This document shows, piece after piece, positions 35,646 through 47,975 of a stretch of DNA of 64,000 nt. A program made the position numbers and the translations under genes. The notes beneath the pieces were generated by a model. The model ran no database searches and was not told the origin of the DNA. It worked only from the letters and a program-made list of their open reading frames with translations. Origin of the DNA: Scortum barcoo (taxonomy: Eukaryota > Chordata > Actinopteri > Centrarchiformes > Terapontidae); assembly GCA_023238725.1 (NCBI GenBank), contig CM041553.1:20682501-20746500 (forward strand), given 5' to 3'. Every line of letters starts with the position of its first letter. Position 1 is the first letter of the stretch.

Positions 35646-36026
35646 GTGCAAGTGGATGTATGTTTTTTATTGTAAAGGTGCTTCAGATGAAGACTGGCTG
35701 CTGCCTTCCCGTGGGCATCACAGCGCCACACAGAAGGCAGACAATCAATCGGCACTCGTCCGTATCGCCTCAAATTAATTTCCCAATGATTACCTCCAGG
35801 TATCCGTCGCTGCTGTTTTTCCTCTGCAGATCTATAATACAAACACTCTGCAGCGGCTGCACGAGTGTGTGTATGTGTGGTTTTTTTTTGTGTGTGTGCA
35901 TGTGATGCACATGCCGACCACAGCAAACTATAGCTTGTTGAAAAATGAGCATCCCTGGGCGCTGAGGCTGAGGGGAAAAGCGAGAGAAGATGGGGAAGAA
36001 ACAGGAAGAGGGAGGAGGAGATGAAG

Positions 36027-36031
<5 letters not shown>

Positions 36032-36067
<36 letters not shown>
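36032..36067. repeat. (GT)n microsatellite
   Basis: Pure run of about 18 GT units. Confidence 0.95.
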
Positions 36068-36069
<2 letters not shown>

Positions 36070-37176
36070 GGAGGCTGAGAACTATTTTTCTTAGACAAAA
36101 GAGGCGTAGACATGATATAAGAAGTCTGCAAAAATGTTAAAGGCCTAAAGTGAAGTGCCCGTCAATCTGGAGAAAAGGCTGCAGGGGAATTTGTCCCACT
36201 GATCAATACTCAGGGGATCCTCTTCTGTGTGTATCATCCCTACATAAACTCGTAGCAAAGCCTATTACTGTGCACTCAGCTCTGATATATAGTTAAATTA
36301 TTATTTCATGCTTCATTGCCCATTAGCTCACTGGACTTTTTTTACTGAATAAAAACAAAGAGACAAAACCTGAGCGCAGGCAAAAATGGAATCAGAATAT
36401 TTTTTTGTACATCTTCCAAATCACGGTGAGTCATTTCTTGTCTGTTCGTCTGTTGCTGATTTCCAGAACAACATCTCCAATATCCTGTTGGCATCCTGCC
36501 GGAGAGGATGAAAAAAAACAGAAAGGATAGAAAAAGAGCACTCGGAAACTGCAAACTATCATAAGTCCAAATGCATCTATTACCATAATTCTCACAGCAG
36601 TTTTGTCATATCTGTGCGCTTGGGGGCGATGCTTTGAGCCTTTCCTACCCATCTCCATTACGCACAGCTTGTCAGCAGCCAAGCCAAGCAGAACAGGAAA
36701 GGAGGAACAGCGGTCATAATGAGATAGACGATAACAAAGCAGAGGATGGAGAGGTGGCAGTGATGGAGTGAGATGGGGCTAAGATCTAAACAGCCTGAAC
36801 AGCCTGAAATAAAGCGCCATCGTTTCTCACAAGCACTGGCTTCGACGAGGAATCGTCAACTTAAATTGAAGGAAATGACAATTAGCGGGTTTTTCATCAC
36901 TTCGAGTAGCCTGCCGTTGTCCAGAGCAATATTGAGCGTTGCTCTCTACATCATTTAGAGGAAACTATGAATTAAACATGGCCACTTACCACACTGGCGG
37001 AGATGTGATGAAATTCAAAAACATTACTGACACTTGTTTTTACGTGTAATTTGATTAAAATAGCGGTCACAAGCGTGGAAGATTTTGAAGTGAGGAGTGA
37101 TTAACTGGGAGGTGAAATGAACCTCACTGTTGCTAATTCTCTCCAGAGTGTTATTGCCTTGGGCAATTGTAACACT

Positions 37177-37324
37177 GAAATAAAACGAATGTTGTGCTTC
37201 TGAGCCTTCCTGTTGTATTATTATTCATTTGCAGCACTTTTTATCTCATTTCATGAAATAAAACGAATCAATTCTTGTGCTTCCAGCCTTCCTGTTGTAG
37301 ATGCCCTTTTTATCTCATTTCATG
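37177..37324. repeat. Imperfect tandem duplication, two units of about 78 and 70 bp
   Basis: Unit 1 (37177-37254) and unit 2 (37255-37324) both begin GAAATAAAACGAAT. They share GTGCTTC, GCCTTCCTGTTGTA and CTTTTTATCTCATTTCAT in the same order. Confidence 0.8.
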
Positions 37325-39674
37325 TCTCCTCTTTAGGGCTCAAATTTGTCTGTGAGCTACCACTAAACTTTCAGTCTGTTTTGCCTGAAGCTTCAGCAGG
37401 TGTAGCCACAGTCCTTCACAGGTCACTAATCCTCAGTCTGTCCACCTGCTCACTGTCTGTCCGCCTTTAAGACTGCAAACAGGAAGCTGCTCTTTCTGTC
37501 AAAGTAAGAGGTCAAAGTGCAAAATGCTGCTCCCTTTTTTTCTTATGGGAGTGTGGCCCAGTTCCACTGTCCACTGTCAGCCCTAAGTGCTGAACCCAGC
37601 TTATAGACTTCAACCCTTATAGACTGCTCAAATGCAATAACACATGCAGGATCGGCCAGAGGCATCTGAATAAAAGAAGGCACAAGGGCTCCAAATACTG
37701 TATGAGGAAGGGCCCAGCATTTGGTTAAATCACAAGTTAGAGCCCTTCCTGTGGCCACATATTCATGCCCTTACATAATTAAAGACTAGGAACTGTGCTC
37801 GCTCCCATGAGCATGTAAACATATCCATGCCAGCTCTATCCTTGTTTTTATGATCTCTGATTTCCTCATTACAACACAATGATTTGAATGCTTCCATTTA
37901 CAGAAAGGGCAATCAGGACTAAAACGTTGACCAAAGAGCCCTCAAACACTCATTGATTTCACCGTGGTACAACCATGAGCCCTCTTGGACTGCGTGAAAT
38001 AAAAAAAAACAAAGCCACCTCATTCATCTCAGTGAGGGCAAAAAAAGAAAATGCTGATCAGTTGTCTAGCAAAGTAGGTGAACCCTGACCAATCACTGAG
38101 ATAGAAGATTCAACTTTTATTATTGTGATAGGTTTCCAGACATGTAAAATCCTCTTTTTTTAATTATAAGCCTCCTTGCAGTGGTTTGGCAACTGACAAG
38201 CCTTCAAGACCCAGGTATGCCTGAAACAAACTAATTAACATGTTGTCCGACCATGACTGGAGGAGAAGTAATGTTTATACTCAAAGGCGGGTTGAAAAGC
38301 ACATTGTCACAGGGAGAGGTAGTTTGTAGATAATCCAATCAAAATTTGGATAATGGTGCAAACTTTGACAGTCTTACATAAACAAGAGAGCATAAGTTCA
38401 AAATTACCTCAACCTCACACACCAGTAAAAGTGGCTGTGCTTGTCAGATTCTTGGTTTTAGAAAGTCACAAAAGTTGTTGGATGCAACCCCCTAACTTCC
38501 TAAATCAAAAAGGTATAGGGGGAGGACGTTTTAGATGTAATCCATAACAGAATTTATTCATTTAATATAATGACTCATTAATCTATGCTGAAACCAGCCT
38601 CCATCTCACTGGAAACTGAAATAAAAATGCCAATTCAACACAGGCACTTGTTTATTTTAAGACTCAAACAGATGCAGTCCACTACCCCATAACCCATCCC
38701 CACCACACAGAAGCTCCTTTTCACACACACCACTTTTACCATGGATGTGCAATAGCATCAACCCCTCTTGTGCAATAATACTTAATAACATTCAGCAAAT
38801 GCTTATTTTATGAGACTGTAAGACTATGGGACACAAGTTTCTACACCTGTTTGTTTGACTTGTATAGGAAAAGTAAATCCCCAATCCAACAATCAGGATT
38901 TAAAGCATTAAAACTTTTTTTTTTTTTTAGTTTTGTCTATTTATTTTGCAAAAGTTCATATTCTTCTGTTCAACAAAGTACTGACACTGGAATTTGCAGC
39001 ATGCAGCCATAAAAACCTCGATTTAAAACGTGCTGGAGAGAAACTCAGTGACAGTGCCTGAAAGTCAAAGTTGATGTGCAGTCGGGATCAACACTCCAGG
39101 AACTCCGAGCAATACAATATTGATGGTCGGGCCTAAATAATGAATCCAACAGAAGAAGAGAATGTGTTGCAGCTTCACATCAGCAGGCTGTCAAAAGAAG
39201 ATGCGCTGTCTTTTCCGACAACGTGGTGAAAACAAAACATAACAGTCAATTAACCATCAGGGATCATTTATAATAACCCCTAACCTTTCCTAAAATAGTC
39301 TTCATCTAAAGCCAAAACATTATTTCAAGACGTAGCCCAGTTTTTAGTCCTTGTTTCTATATTCTCTTTTCCTTTCTAATCATCTGCTCGACAACAGCGA
39401 GCACTGTCGTATCCCTTGCAGTTTGTCTTGTACAATAGCAGCCGTACAGTATCAGAGCCCTAAAATGGAGCACAATGGCATCCCCAGATAAAAGCCCCCA
39501 AATTGGCATCTATAGACGAGGAACAAGGGTGTGTGTTTCCAGCCCGACCGTCTCAGTCTCCCTCCGCTGCTCTGACAGCTGTGTCTGTTTCACAGGCCTC
39601 ATTATGAGCCTCTCTCTGTCTCAGCTTTTTGCCTGTACCTCACCCTCGATCTCTTCCTCATAGATTTTTTTCCC

Positions 39675-39697
39675 TCTGTCTCTCTCTCTCTCTGTCT
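39675..39697. repeat. Short (TC)n tract
   Basis: CT-rich dinucleotide run inside a pyrimidine-rich stretch. Confidence 0.75.
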
Positions 39698-40391
39698 CAT
39701 CCCTGTGGCTGGGCCTGATCTTTGACTGCCAACCCTTTCTCTTTGTGGGTCTAACGACCGCCCTGATTGGCAGATAATTACCAGCCAGGTGACAGCAGCC
39801 TATTCCAAGAGTTGAGAGGTCATCAAGGTTTTTTTTTTGGTGCACAGAGTTTCCCAGGACCTCCTGAAGCTCTCAGAGCCAGATTCTCCTTGTGAGGCAT
39901 CGCCAGGCGGTGACAGTGCAGGGCTGTTAGTTCGGTCTTTACTCGTGTGGCATTGTCGGCGGTGCCTCCATCCACATCCTCCGGAGCCATCTTTGATCCT
40001 GTGACTGAAGGGCGGGCAAAGAGAGGGCTTGTTTTTCTGTCTTAACCACTGTTATTACATTGAGACAGGGCGAGTAATTGCTCAAGATTCGAGTACATGT
40101 GAGGTTATGTCGAAAAATACCGTAAACTAAGTGGAGGAAGAAAAAGGAGAAGCGGCGCGAGAGGAAAAGATGAAACAAAGCCTGAAGACAATGCGTGTCA
40201 ACAGCGTCTTTCTAGTTGAACAGCGTAGGGAGGGACAGCTCAGGGTGGCCTGTAACAAACATTGAAAGAGACTTGGAAGAAGTGCCTGTGAGTTTTTATT
40301 TAGTGGTAGATGTCTTGTGTTGCCTCTTGTATTTCTTTATTGGAGCAGGCACCAAATGTAAAAGTCAAAAGGAAAAGCTTAACTGTAAATA

Positions 40392-40429
40392 CACTGCTCA
40401 AAAAAAAAATAAAAAATAAAGGGAACACT
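40392..40429. repeat. Left terminal inverted repeat of Tc1-like element
   Basis: CACTGCTC + A-rich tract + AAAGGGAACACT. The A-rich part is about 10 bp longer than in the right copy, which fits replication slippage. Confidence 0.9.
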
Positions 40430-40660
40430 AAAATAACACATTCCTAGATCTGAATGAATGAAATATTCTTATTAAATACTTTGTTCTTTACATAGTTGAA
40501 TGTGCTGACAACAAAATCACACAAAAATTATCAATGGAAATCAAATTTATTAACCCATGGAGGTCTGGATTTGGAGTCACACTCAAAATTAAAGTGGAAA
40601 AACACACTACAGGCTGATCCAACTTTGATGTAATGTCCTTAAAACAAGTCAAAATGAGGC

Positions 40661-41693
40661 TCAGTAGTGTGTGTGGCCTCCACGTGCCTGTATGACCTCC
40701 CTACAACGCCTGGGCATGCTCCTGATGAGGTGGCAGATGGTCTCCTGAGGGATCTCCTCCCAGACCTGGACTAAAGCATCCGCCAACTCCTGGACAGTCT
40801 GTGGTGCAACGTGGCGTTGGTGGATGGAGCGAGACATGATGTCCCAGATGTGCTCAATTGGATTCAGGTCTGGGGAACGGGCGGGCCAGTCCATAGCATC
40901 AATGCCTTCGTCTTGCAGGAACTGCTGACACACTCCAGCCACATGAGGTCTAGCATTGTCTTGCATTAGGAGGAACCCAGGGCCAACCGCACCAGCATAT
41001 GGTCTCACAAGGGGTCTGAGGATCTCATCTCGGTACCTAATGGCAGTCAGGCTACCTCTGGCGAGCACATGGAGGGCTGTGCGGCCCCCCAAAGAAATGC
41101 CACCCCACACCATTACTGACCCACTGCCAAACCGGTCATGCTGGAGGATGTTGCAGGCAGCAGAACGTTCTCCACGGCATCTCCAGACTCTGTCACGTCT
41201 GTCACATGTGCTCAGTGTGAACCTGCTTTCATCTGTGAAGAGCACAGGGCGCCAGTGGCGAATTTGCCAATCTTGGTGTTCTCTGGCAAATGCCAAACGT
41301 CCTGCACGGTGTTGGGCTGTAAGCACAACCCCACCTGTGGACGTCGGGCCCTCATACCACCCACCCTCATGGAGTCTGTTTCTGACCGTTTGAGCAGACA
41401 CATGCACATTTGTGGCCTGCTGGAGGTCATTTTGCAGGGCTCTCTGGCAGTGCTCCTCCTGTTCCTCCTTGCACAAAGGCGGAGGTAGCGGTCCTGCTGC
41501 TGGGTTGTTGCCCTCCTACGGCCTCCTCCACGTCTCCTGATGTACTGGCCTGTCTCCTGGTGTAGCGCCTCCATGCTCTGGACACTACGCTGACAGACAC
41601 AGCAAACCTTCTTGCCACAGCTCGCATTGATGTGCCATCCTGGATGAGCTGCACTACCTGAGCCACTTGTGTGGGTTGTAGACTCCGTCTCAT
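40661..41693 (-). pseudogene. Tc1-like transposase, frameshifted
   Basis: Read from ATG at 41693. The N-terminal paired-type helix-turn-helix (MRRSLQPTQVAQVVQLIQDG, then TSMRAVARRFAVSVSVVSRA) is in one frame, and ETGQYIRRRGGGRRRATTQQ with QDRYLRLCARRNRRSTA in a second. From about 41445 the rest is in a third frame, to GGHTHY and TGA at 40661. A local double shift scrambles residues after NRLHEGG near 41340-41370. The catalytic core is legible: first Asp in LFTDESRF, second in LMQDNARPH, Glu in DLNPIEHIWD, with exactly 34 residues between the last two (DD34E). The intact family protein is about 340 residues. At least four frame changes make this a pseudogene. Confidence 0.9.
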
Positions 41694-41966
41694 GCTGCTA
41701 CCACTAGAGTGAAAGCACCGCCAGCATTCAAAAGTGACCAAAACATCAGCCAGAAAGCATAGGAACTGAGAAGTGGTCTGTGGTCACCACCTGCAGAACC
41801 ACTCCTTTATTGGGGGTGTCTTGCTAATTGCCTATAATTTCCACCTGTTGTCTATTCCATTTGCACAACAGCATGTGAAATTGATTGTCAATCAGTGTTG
41901 CTTCCTAAGTGGACAGTTTGATTTCACAGAAGTGTGATTGACTTGGAGTTACATTGTGATTGTTTA

Positions 41967-41994
41967 AGTGTTCCCTTTATTTTTTTGAGCAGTG
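41967..41994. repeat. Right terminal inverted repeat of Tc1-like element
   Basis: AGTGTTCCCTTTATTTTTTT then GAGCAGTG, the reverse complement of the left end apart from the expanded A-run. Confidence 0.92.
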
Positions 41995-41996
41995 TA

Positions 41997-44900
41997 GATT
42001 ATTTATGGCCATGATTGATTGCAGCAGAACAAAATCTAAACAGAACTGTAGGGTTTTATCACTGTGTAAAGTGAGACGAACGTGTTAGCAGACAAAAACA
42101 CAGCTACCAGACACAGAGCAACTTTAGCGTGAATTTGAGGTCATATTTATGGCAAATGTAAATCTGATATTTGCTCTCCTTTTAGCTCAGTTTTTGGTCT
42201 CCACTAACAGTGAGAGACAAATATTTGTCACTTTAGCAGCCAAACACTTCTTTATGTTCACCATCAAGTTGCTAAATTTGATTGTTACTTTTGGGTCATG
42301 AACAGGAAGTGTGCTGATGGAAATAACGTCAATGAGAGTCCTGAGACTAAACCGAAACAGATGAGCTGAAGTCTGCAAAACCAAATCAATGACACCCTGT
42401 AACACCCTAAAACAACTTTACCATGAGAATAAAGATGACTGCAAATTTACTGTGACGCATTAAAGGAACCTCATGAAATGAAACGTTGTTCGATATGAAA
42501 AATATGCAACAGTGAAAAACATCCTGACTCTATTTTGTTTTTCATTGAAACTTAAATCCTCTGTTTGTGCAATAATTGCGCTCTCATTTAAATCTTTATA
42601 ACTTTTCCGTCCTGAAGCCTAATGCCTCAGTTTGCCCTCATATCCATAATGTCGTGGATGTAACAGCCAGCCTGTTTCTCCTCAGCGTCTCTGCTTCCTG
42701 GCCTTTTGTCTTGCTAAGTGGTGTAATTGTTGTCTGTGTGATCTGGTCAGGTTTCTGCTGGCCGGCACCCCTCATTTATCTCATTCACAAAATTAACACA
42801 TTAAAAACGGCATCCCGCAGCAACATTTGTTGTTCAAAGACCCATTAGCTGCTTGTTTAGCCTTAGCTTCTCAGCACAGATGCTAAATAACAAAGGAAAC
42901 AAGACAGAGGGCAACATTTAACATCAGAATGAGCCCGGCAACTCAGGGGCCAAAACACTACTACTTTTTTTTTTAACATTTTGAACTTTATATAGGCTAT
43001 AGAGTTCATAGTTCTCTCTCAGATGTACAAGCAAATAAACTTGACAAAAGATAAATACAACTCAGCTGTTCCTGTGAAATTGCGAGAGGTAAATTTAAAT
43101 CATCGCCTGTGTGAGAGAAGCCGCGGCGTCTGTCAGAGTGACGCCCTTGTGATATTTTCAGAACGACATGAACAAGTTGTGTCTCTTTCTTTTTTTACTC
43201 AGCATACTGTTATTGCACACTTGGACCTCGGTTGCATAAGACTCGGTAGCCTTTATTTAGCCCGAGAAGGCTCTCATTTGAGGTGCAGCATAAATGATGC
43301 AGGGCTCTGAATGACGCACGCAGACACAAAAGCAACGGAAAGGTTTCCCACTGCGGCCGCCACTTTGGGCATAAACAGTCGCCACCATGCTGGCAACACG
43401 GCTGAGTCACATACTGGACCGCATGTATGACGTCTGGACCTCTACTTAAAGTCTGTGGCTCGAGTCTCCCCCCAGGGGCAAGCAGATCGAAGTAAGCTCT
43501 CCCTTTAGAGGCTTGGGTGCATAATTCAAGAATCAGACATTCAAGCATTAAAGCAGAGCTAGGAGAAATGTGCTCTCGCTTGGTACAGAAAAAAAAAGTC
43601 TCTCTTTGAGTTAAACACTGATGCTCCTCAAATGCTAAAGAGACAAACAGTCCTGCAGACACACATGGAGGGTGTGGTGGGAGTCGAGGCATCCGCTTCC
43701 ACAGACCAACACCACAGAAAATTCTGGAAACTGCTGACTGACTGTTCCCGGCCGCAACCACGCCGCCATGCAGAGCCATCATTTACCAACAAGACGGTGC
43801 CTTTTGCACCAGCTAACCCTAATACTTACTCCCACGCATGCTGACAGCGCTGTTATCATCTTAAAATTACAGTATTCTTCCTGCGCTTCACTCCCTTTTT
43901 TAAAAGCAACCGGCAACACCGAGCCTCCAAAGTCTCTCTCTCTCTCTCTCTCTCTCTTTTTTGGCCCTGTGATGCATCTGCACGTGTCGACAACGGCGAG
44001 CGATAGAAGGACGTGGTCCTCATCAGAAAGCACCCTGCGTCCTGATTGATATGCACCAACTGTCCTCATATAGGCTGCTACTACTACTACTGCTGCTGCA
44101 CTGGAAGAGAAAAAAGGCAGGCAGGCAGGCACAGAGCTACTGCAAAGACATAGATGAAAAGCCCACAGCTTATTCTATGATCCAGCTTCTCTGTTGAGCC
44201 CTAGAAAAACAGGACAGAGCTCAACTCCAAGCTAAACAGACCTGCGGTAAAATGTGAAATCGTTAATCTCATGTAAACCAGCTTAATTGATATCTCACTG
44301 CTGCTCAGGATCCAGGTCCAACTTTGTTTTATGGCTCCTCAAAGTATGTGATCTCAAAGGTTAAAGAGATAGACTCCAGATGTGATTGTATTTGACAAGA
44401 GTCTTTGATCTGTGGTAAAAGAATGAGGATTTATCCTCTGGTGATGCAAGAAAGAGAAATACTGTCATCACAATGTTTGTGTGCAGGACTTTATTTGGTT
44501 GTCTATTGATAAAGGTCAAAGTGATCCTGCTGAGTAAGGCAAAAAGACAAAATCGAGACATATGCCACAGCATCTAGACATCACACGGCTTCTCAGATGT
44601 TTACATAATGAACAATTTTCAACACAAACTGTTGCTGCCACATTAAACAGGCCCTCATGCTGCATTACCTACACTATGGCAGCCCCAACCATGACTTAGC
44701 TCATTAAATGGAGACAAAAGAGGGCTTGACAGTTTACATAAACCACAGCAGATATGTGCCCTGTAGGCATAATCAACAACACCAAAACATCTCCTTAATT
44801 AAAAATCATTAACTTGATGCATTCGCTATTAACAGCACCAATTAATTACATACAGAGCTAATGTCTCATAAATAATGGAAAGCAGGGTGGATGGATGAAA

Positions 44901-45485
44901 GGATAGATGGATGTGCTCGCTGTAGCGCAAGAGGGAAGGAACAGATGGATGTTCCTTTCGCTCGTTTTGCTGCGTCAGTTCACGTTCAGTCTCCCGCCCA
45001 GACCACTAAACTACACTAATGGGGTTCGGGTGTCAGCGGTCCGGCGGTTGATGGCGACAACTTTGTTTAGGGGAACAAATGAATCTGTCTGAACTGCTGC
45101 CTGAGCCATCTGTTGACGGGGCCCACTTCCACTGACGCAACGACGGCCGCTGCTAAGACATGCAGGCCCTCACACGCTTTATTAGAAATTGGCGATGCTG
45201 GATACCAGGGGCCTCGAGTGTTTGCGCACACACACTCCCACATCTGCATCTTGTTGTTGCAGGAGGAAGTGTTTCGGAGTTGTAGCAGCAGATGGTCAAA
45301 GCTTGCCCCAGCTTGTGCCTCTCGTGTCACCATTACATTCAAGTCACATATCTAAGCATCGACAAAGTACTCTCTGTTGTGGAGGTATTTCCAAAATCCT
45401 TCACCATGTGGGTGGAAAAACATTGTAGCTGTTGCACAATGAAAAAACAAAGATTTTTAACATGTGTGGTCCCCACAATATGAAT
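41997..45485. other. Intergenic, no gene seen
   Basis: No recognisable exon. Holds a TC tract at 43932-43958. The overlapping open frames at 43.2-44.1 kb (up to 190 codons, minus) have no domain or family signature and look fortuitous. Confidence 0.5.
43932..43958. repeat. (TC)n microsatellite
   Basis: About 13 TC units followed by a T run. Confidence 0.9.
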
Positions 45486-45489
45486 CCTT

Positions 45490-46030
45490 TGGAGTAAAAT
45501 ATCTTGACTTATTGGATCGTTAGTCATGAAATTTGCTACACATATTTAAAAGGTCCCTGAAGGATGATTGCAATGACTTTGGTATTAAATGTTTTAACAT
45601 GTGCTTGTTGGATTGCCAGTACCTTTTATACATTTTTTAGTTGACAATGTACTGTAATGACTTTAATGAGTTTTCCTGCACCACCATGAGGATGACAGTT
45701 ATTGGTTTTCTTGAAATATCTCAACTATCGGATCCATTGCTGTGAAATTTAGTACATGCCTCCATGTTGCCCTCAGGATGAAGCGTCATCATTGGGTCAA
45801 AATTTGCCCAATACTTTGGTTTATTAGTGAATACTTGCAATACTAATCAGCCTCAGCTTTACTTCGTCTTTAGTACCAATAAGCAAGTGACAATAAGATG
45901 ACAATAAGATGGAAGAGTATGGTAAACATTTCTCCTAAACATCAGCATGTTAGCATACTGACATCTGCATTTTACTCGAAGCACTGCTGTGCCTAAACCA
46001 CTGTAATCTAATCCAAACAAAGATGGCAGC
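45490..46030 (-). repeat. Fish interspersed repeat, minus orientation
   Basis: Reverse-oriented copy related to 47475-47975. Shared landmarks: CATCAGCATGTTAGCATACT, AATCAGCCTCAGC, CAATACTTTGGT, GTCAAAATTTGCCCAATACT, TGAAATTTAGTACATGCC and TGAAATATCTCAACTAT, each matching the plus copy after reversal. I remember the family as widespread in percomorphs. Confidence 0.55.
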
Positions 46031-47474
46031 CAGGCAGTAGTCACTGTGTATGAAAAGGTATTATCAGTGTGTCTGTCTTAATGTTAAATTATATTATTTC
46101 CACACAAAATAAGTGATTATACTGTGTTTACATGCAAAACAAGCAAGACGAAATATAATTTCATGATAATTGGAAACTAAATTTGCAGTTTATGGAACGG
46201 ATTAAAAAACGTTCTATATTGTGCAGCAGACTTAATATTTTTAATCCAATTGATTAGAGGAATGTTTGAGGATTCTGAAAATACAATGAAAAGCATTGTT
46301 AAACAGCAGTCTGGGTTTTTTAAAAGATTACTTATTTTTTATTTCTAAAAACAAAACAGATGCTTCACTCTGCAACTTAAATGAAATGGAAAGCATGAGA
46401 TCCAAAAACTGGGGCTAGTGAAAGCTGAACATTCATCATCAGAGAGGGTGAGCAACAGAAAAATCTATCCTACAAATCATGAAAGGCAGCCATGTCTAAT
46501 ATAAAGATACAACTGTGTTTTAATGAGCAAAGCATCCCCCTTCTCTTTTCTGTTCTCACACACAGTAGATGCATTTTCCCCCTCACTGTCCCTGATTCCC
46601 TACTTTGTTTCTTATTTCTCTTCCCTCGCGTAGTTCCCACTTCCTGTCTGTAGCAGGAAAAATGAAAAATGCCACTACTTCATATCTTTGAGTATATCCA
46701 AAAAAAAAAAAGGGCTCCCAAGGCTCCCTTCCAAGTTGAAAGCAATTCTTTTGATATACTGCAGAACAATTTCATGCCCAATTCATTTATTCCCTTGGTA
46801 CTTTAATTGTGAACTATTTCCAGATCCACTGTAAATTTTCTACCATCTAATATCATCGGAGTAGTGGTACCAATTCTCCTCAAAGTTTAGTGTCTGCACT
46901 TTGAAACTTCATGCTCTCTAAGTACTTTATTACCCTTAATTACAGTCGTTCAATTTACAGTTTTTCTTACAGAGCAACTGCTGAAAATATAAAATATTCA
47001 TATATTTGGAAAACATTGGTTCCACATGAACTAATGAGCCACAGCTAGACGTGCATCCTTGTCAGTCTCTCTCTACATGTGTGCACTGTTTTATCATTGT
47101 TATTTATTTAAGGTGCTGCAGACTTAAGGCTGTCGTAGACGTGAGCAAACAAAAACAAACATCACAAGATTTTTCCTCCATCCGCCAACCAAAACCCAGC
47201 TATGTCACGTCCCCCTTTCTGTCATCCTAACCCCATAACTGCCAGTTTACTCCGCACTAAACTTATTATCCCGTGATCCATCAGTGGAAGTCGCAGGCTA
47301 AGGCTTGTCTACCGCAAACCACATCCACCTCCAGAACAGAGCGGCAATAAAACAAAGTTAGCCTCTATCTGCAGCAGTGGCCTCAACATGGAACAGGGCT
47401 GAATGTAAATATAAAGCAACTCATACGTACAAATGATCAAACAGGGCTAAGAGTCTATACCATACTAGTCACTC
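46031..47474. other. Intergenic, no gene seen
   Basis: AT-rich spacer between two inverted copies of the same repeat family. No exon or RNA gene recognised. Confidence 0.5.
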
Positions 47475-47975
47475 TGCAAAGCTGTATTTAGGCACAGTGG
47501 TGATTTAAGCTAAATGTTAATGACAGCATGCTAACATGAGTACAATGATTATGCTGATATTAAGCAGATACAGTGATTACCATGTTCACATTCATTCTTT
47601 TGTGTGTTAGCATGCTGAAAATGTCCACTTAGCACGAAATGCCATGTACATCCGAGGCTGATGGGAGTGTCATTAGTTTTACAGGTATTTGAAGAAGGAC
47701 CGTATTGGACAAATTGAAATTCTGACTTGATGATGGCTCATGATTAAAAATCAGAGGGTCACAAAGGTTTACAGTTTATCCTGAGGGGTACATGGGTGTG
47801 TGTGTCAAATTTCATGTCAATCCATCTCATAGTTGTTGAAACATTTCACTCAGAACCACACAAATCAGCCTCATCATGGTGCTGGATGGAAAATCAGGGG
47901 ATCAACGAGGTGTAGCATGAACTGATACAAACCATGAATGTTTGTATCAGTTTTCATGGTAATCTACAAATATCT
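47475..47975 (+). repeat. Fish interspersed repeat, plus orientation
   Basis: Contains GACAGCATGCTAACATGAGT, TGTTAGCATGCTGAAAATGT, GAGGCTGATGGGAGTGTCAT, TTTACAGGTATTTGA, ATTGGACAAATTGAAATTCT and TCCTGAGGGGTACATGGGTG. Then comes TCAAATTTCATGTCAATCCA and CTCATAGTTGTTGAAACATT. It is an old copy with many substitutions. Confidence 0.6.

Larger units (their letters stand above)
36068..40391. other. Intergenic, no gene seen
   Basis: No coding exon recognised. It includes the tandem duplication at 37177-37324 and a TC tract (39675-39697). A segment at 38101-38140 (GATTCAACTTTTATTATTGT) may be the reverse of a LINE tail. Confidence 0.5.
40392..41994 (-). mobile_element. Tc1-like DNA transposon, full length but decayed
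   Basis: A 1603-bp element flanked on both sides by TA (40390-40391 and 41995-41996), the target duplication of Tc1/mariner elements. The ends are inverted: the left end begins CACTGCTC, runs through an A-rich stretch, then GGGAACACT. The right end gives the same sequence on the reverse strand, with a shorter A-run. It encodes one minus-strand transposase (40661-41693) with a DD34E triad but several frameshifts. It therefore cannot move by itself unless supplied with transposase in trans. Clear ends and TA sites suggest a fairly recent insertion. Confidence 0.93.

Noticed and set aside
40956..41488. Plus-strand frames of 145 and 116 codons
   Set aside because: Antisense shadow of the Tc1 transposase, whose signatures lie on the minus strand.
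43210..43782. 190-codon minus-strand frame
   Set aside because: No family signature, no splice context, overlaps other open frames; composition looks non-coding.
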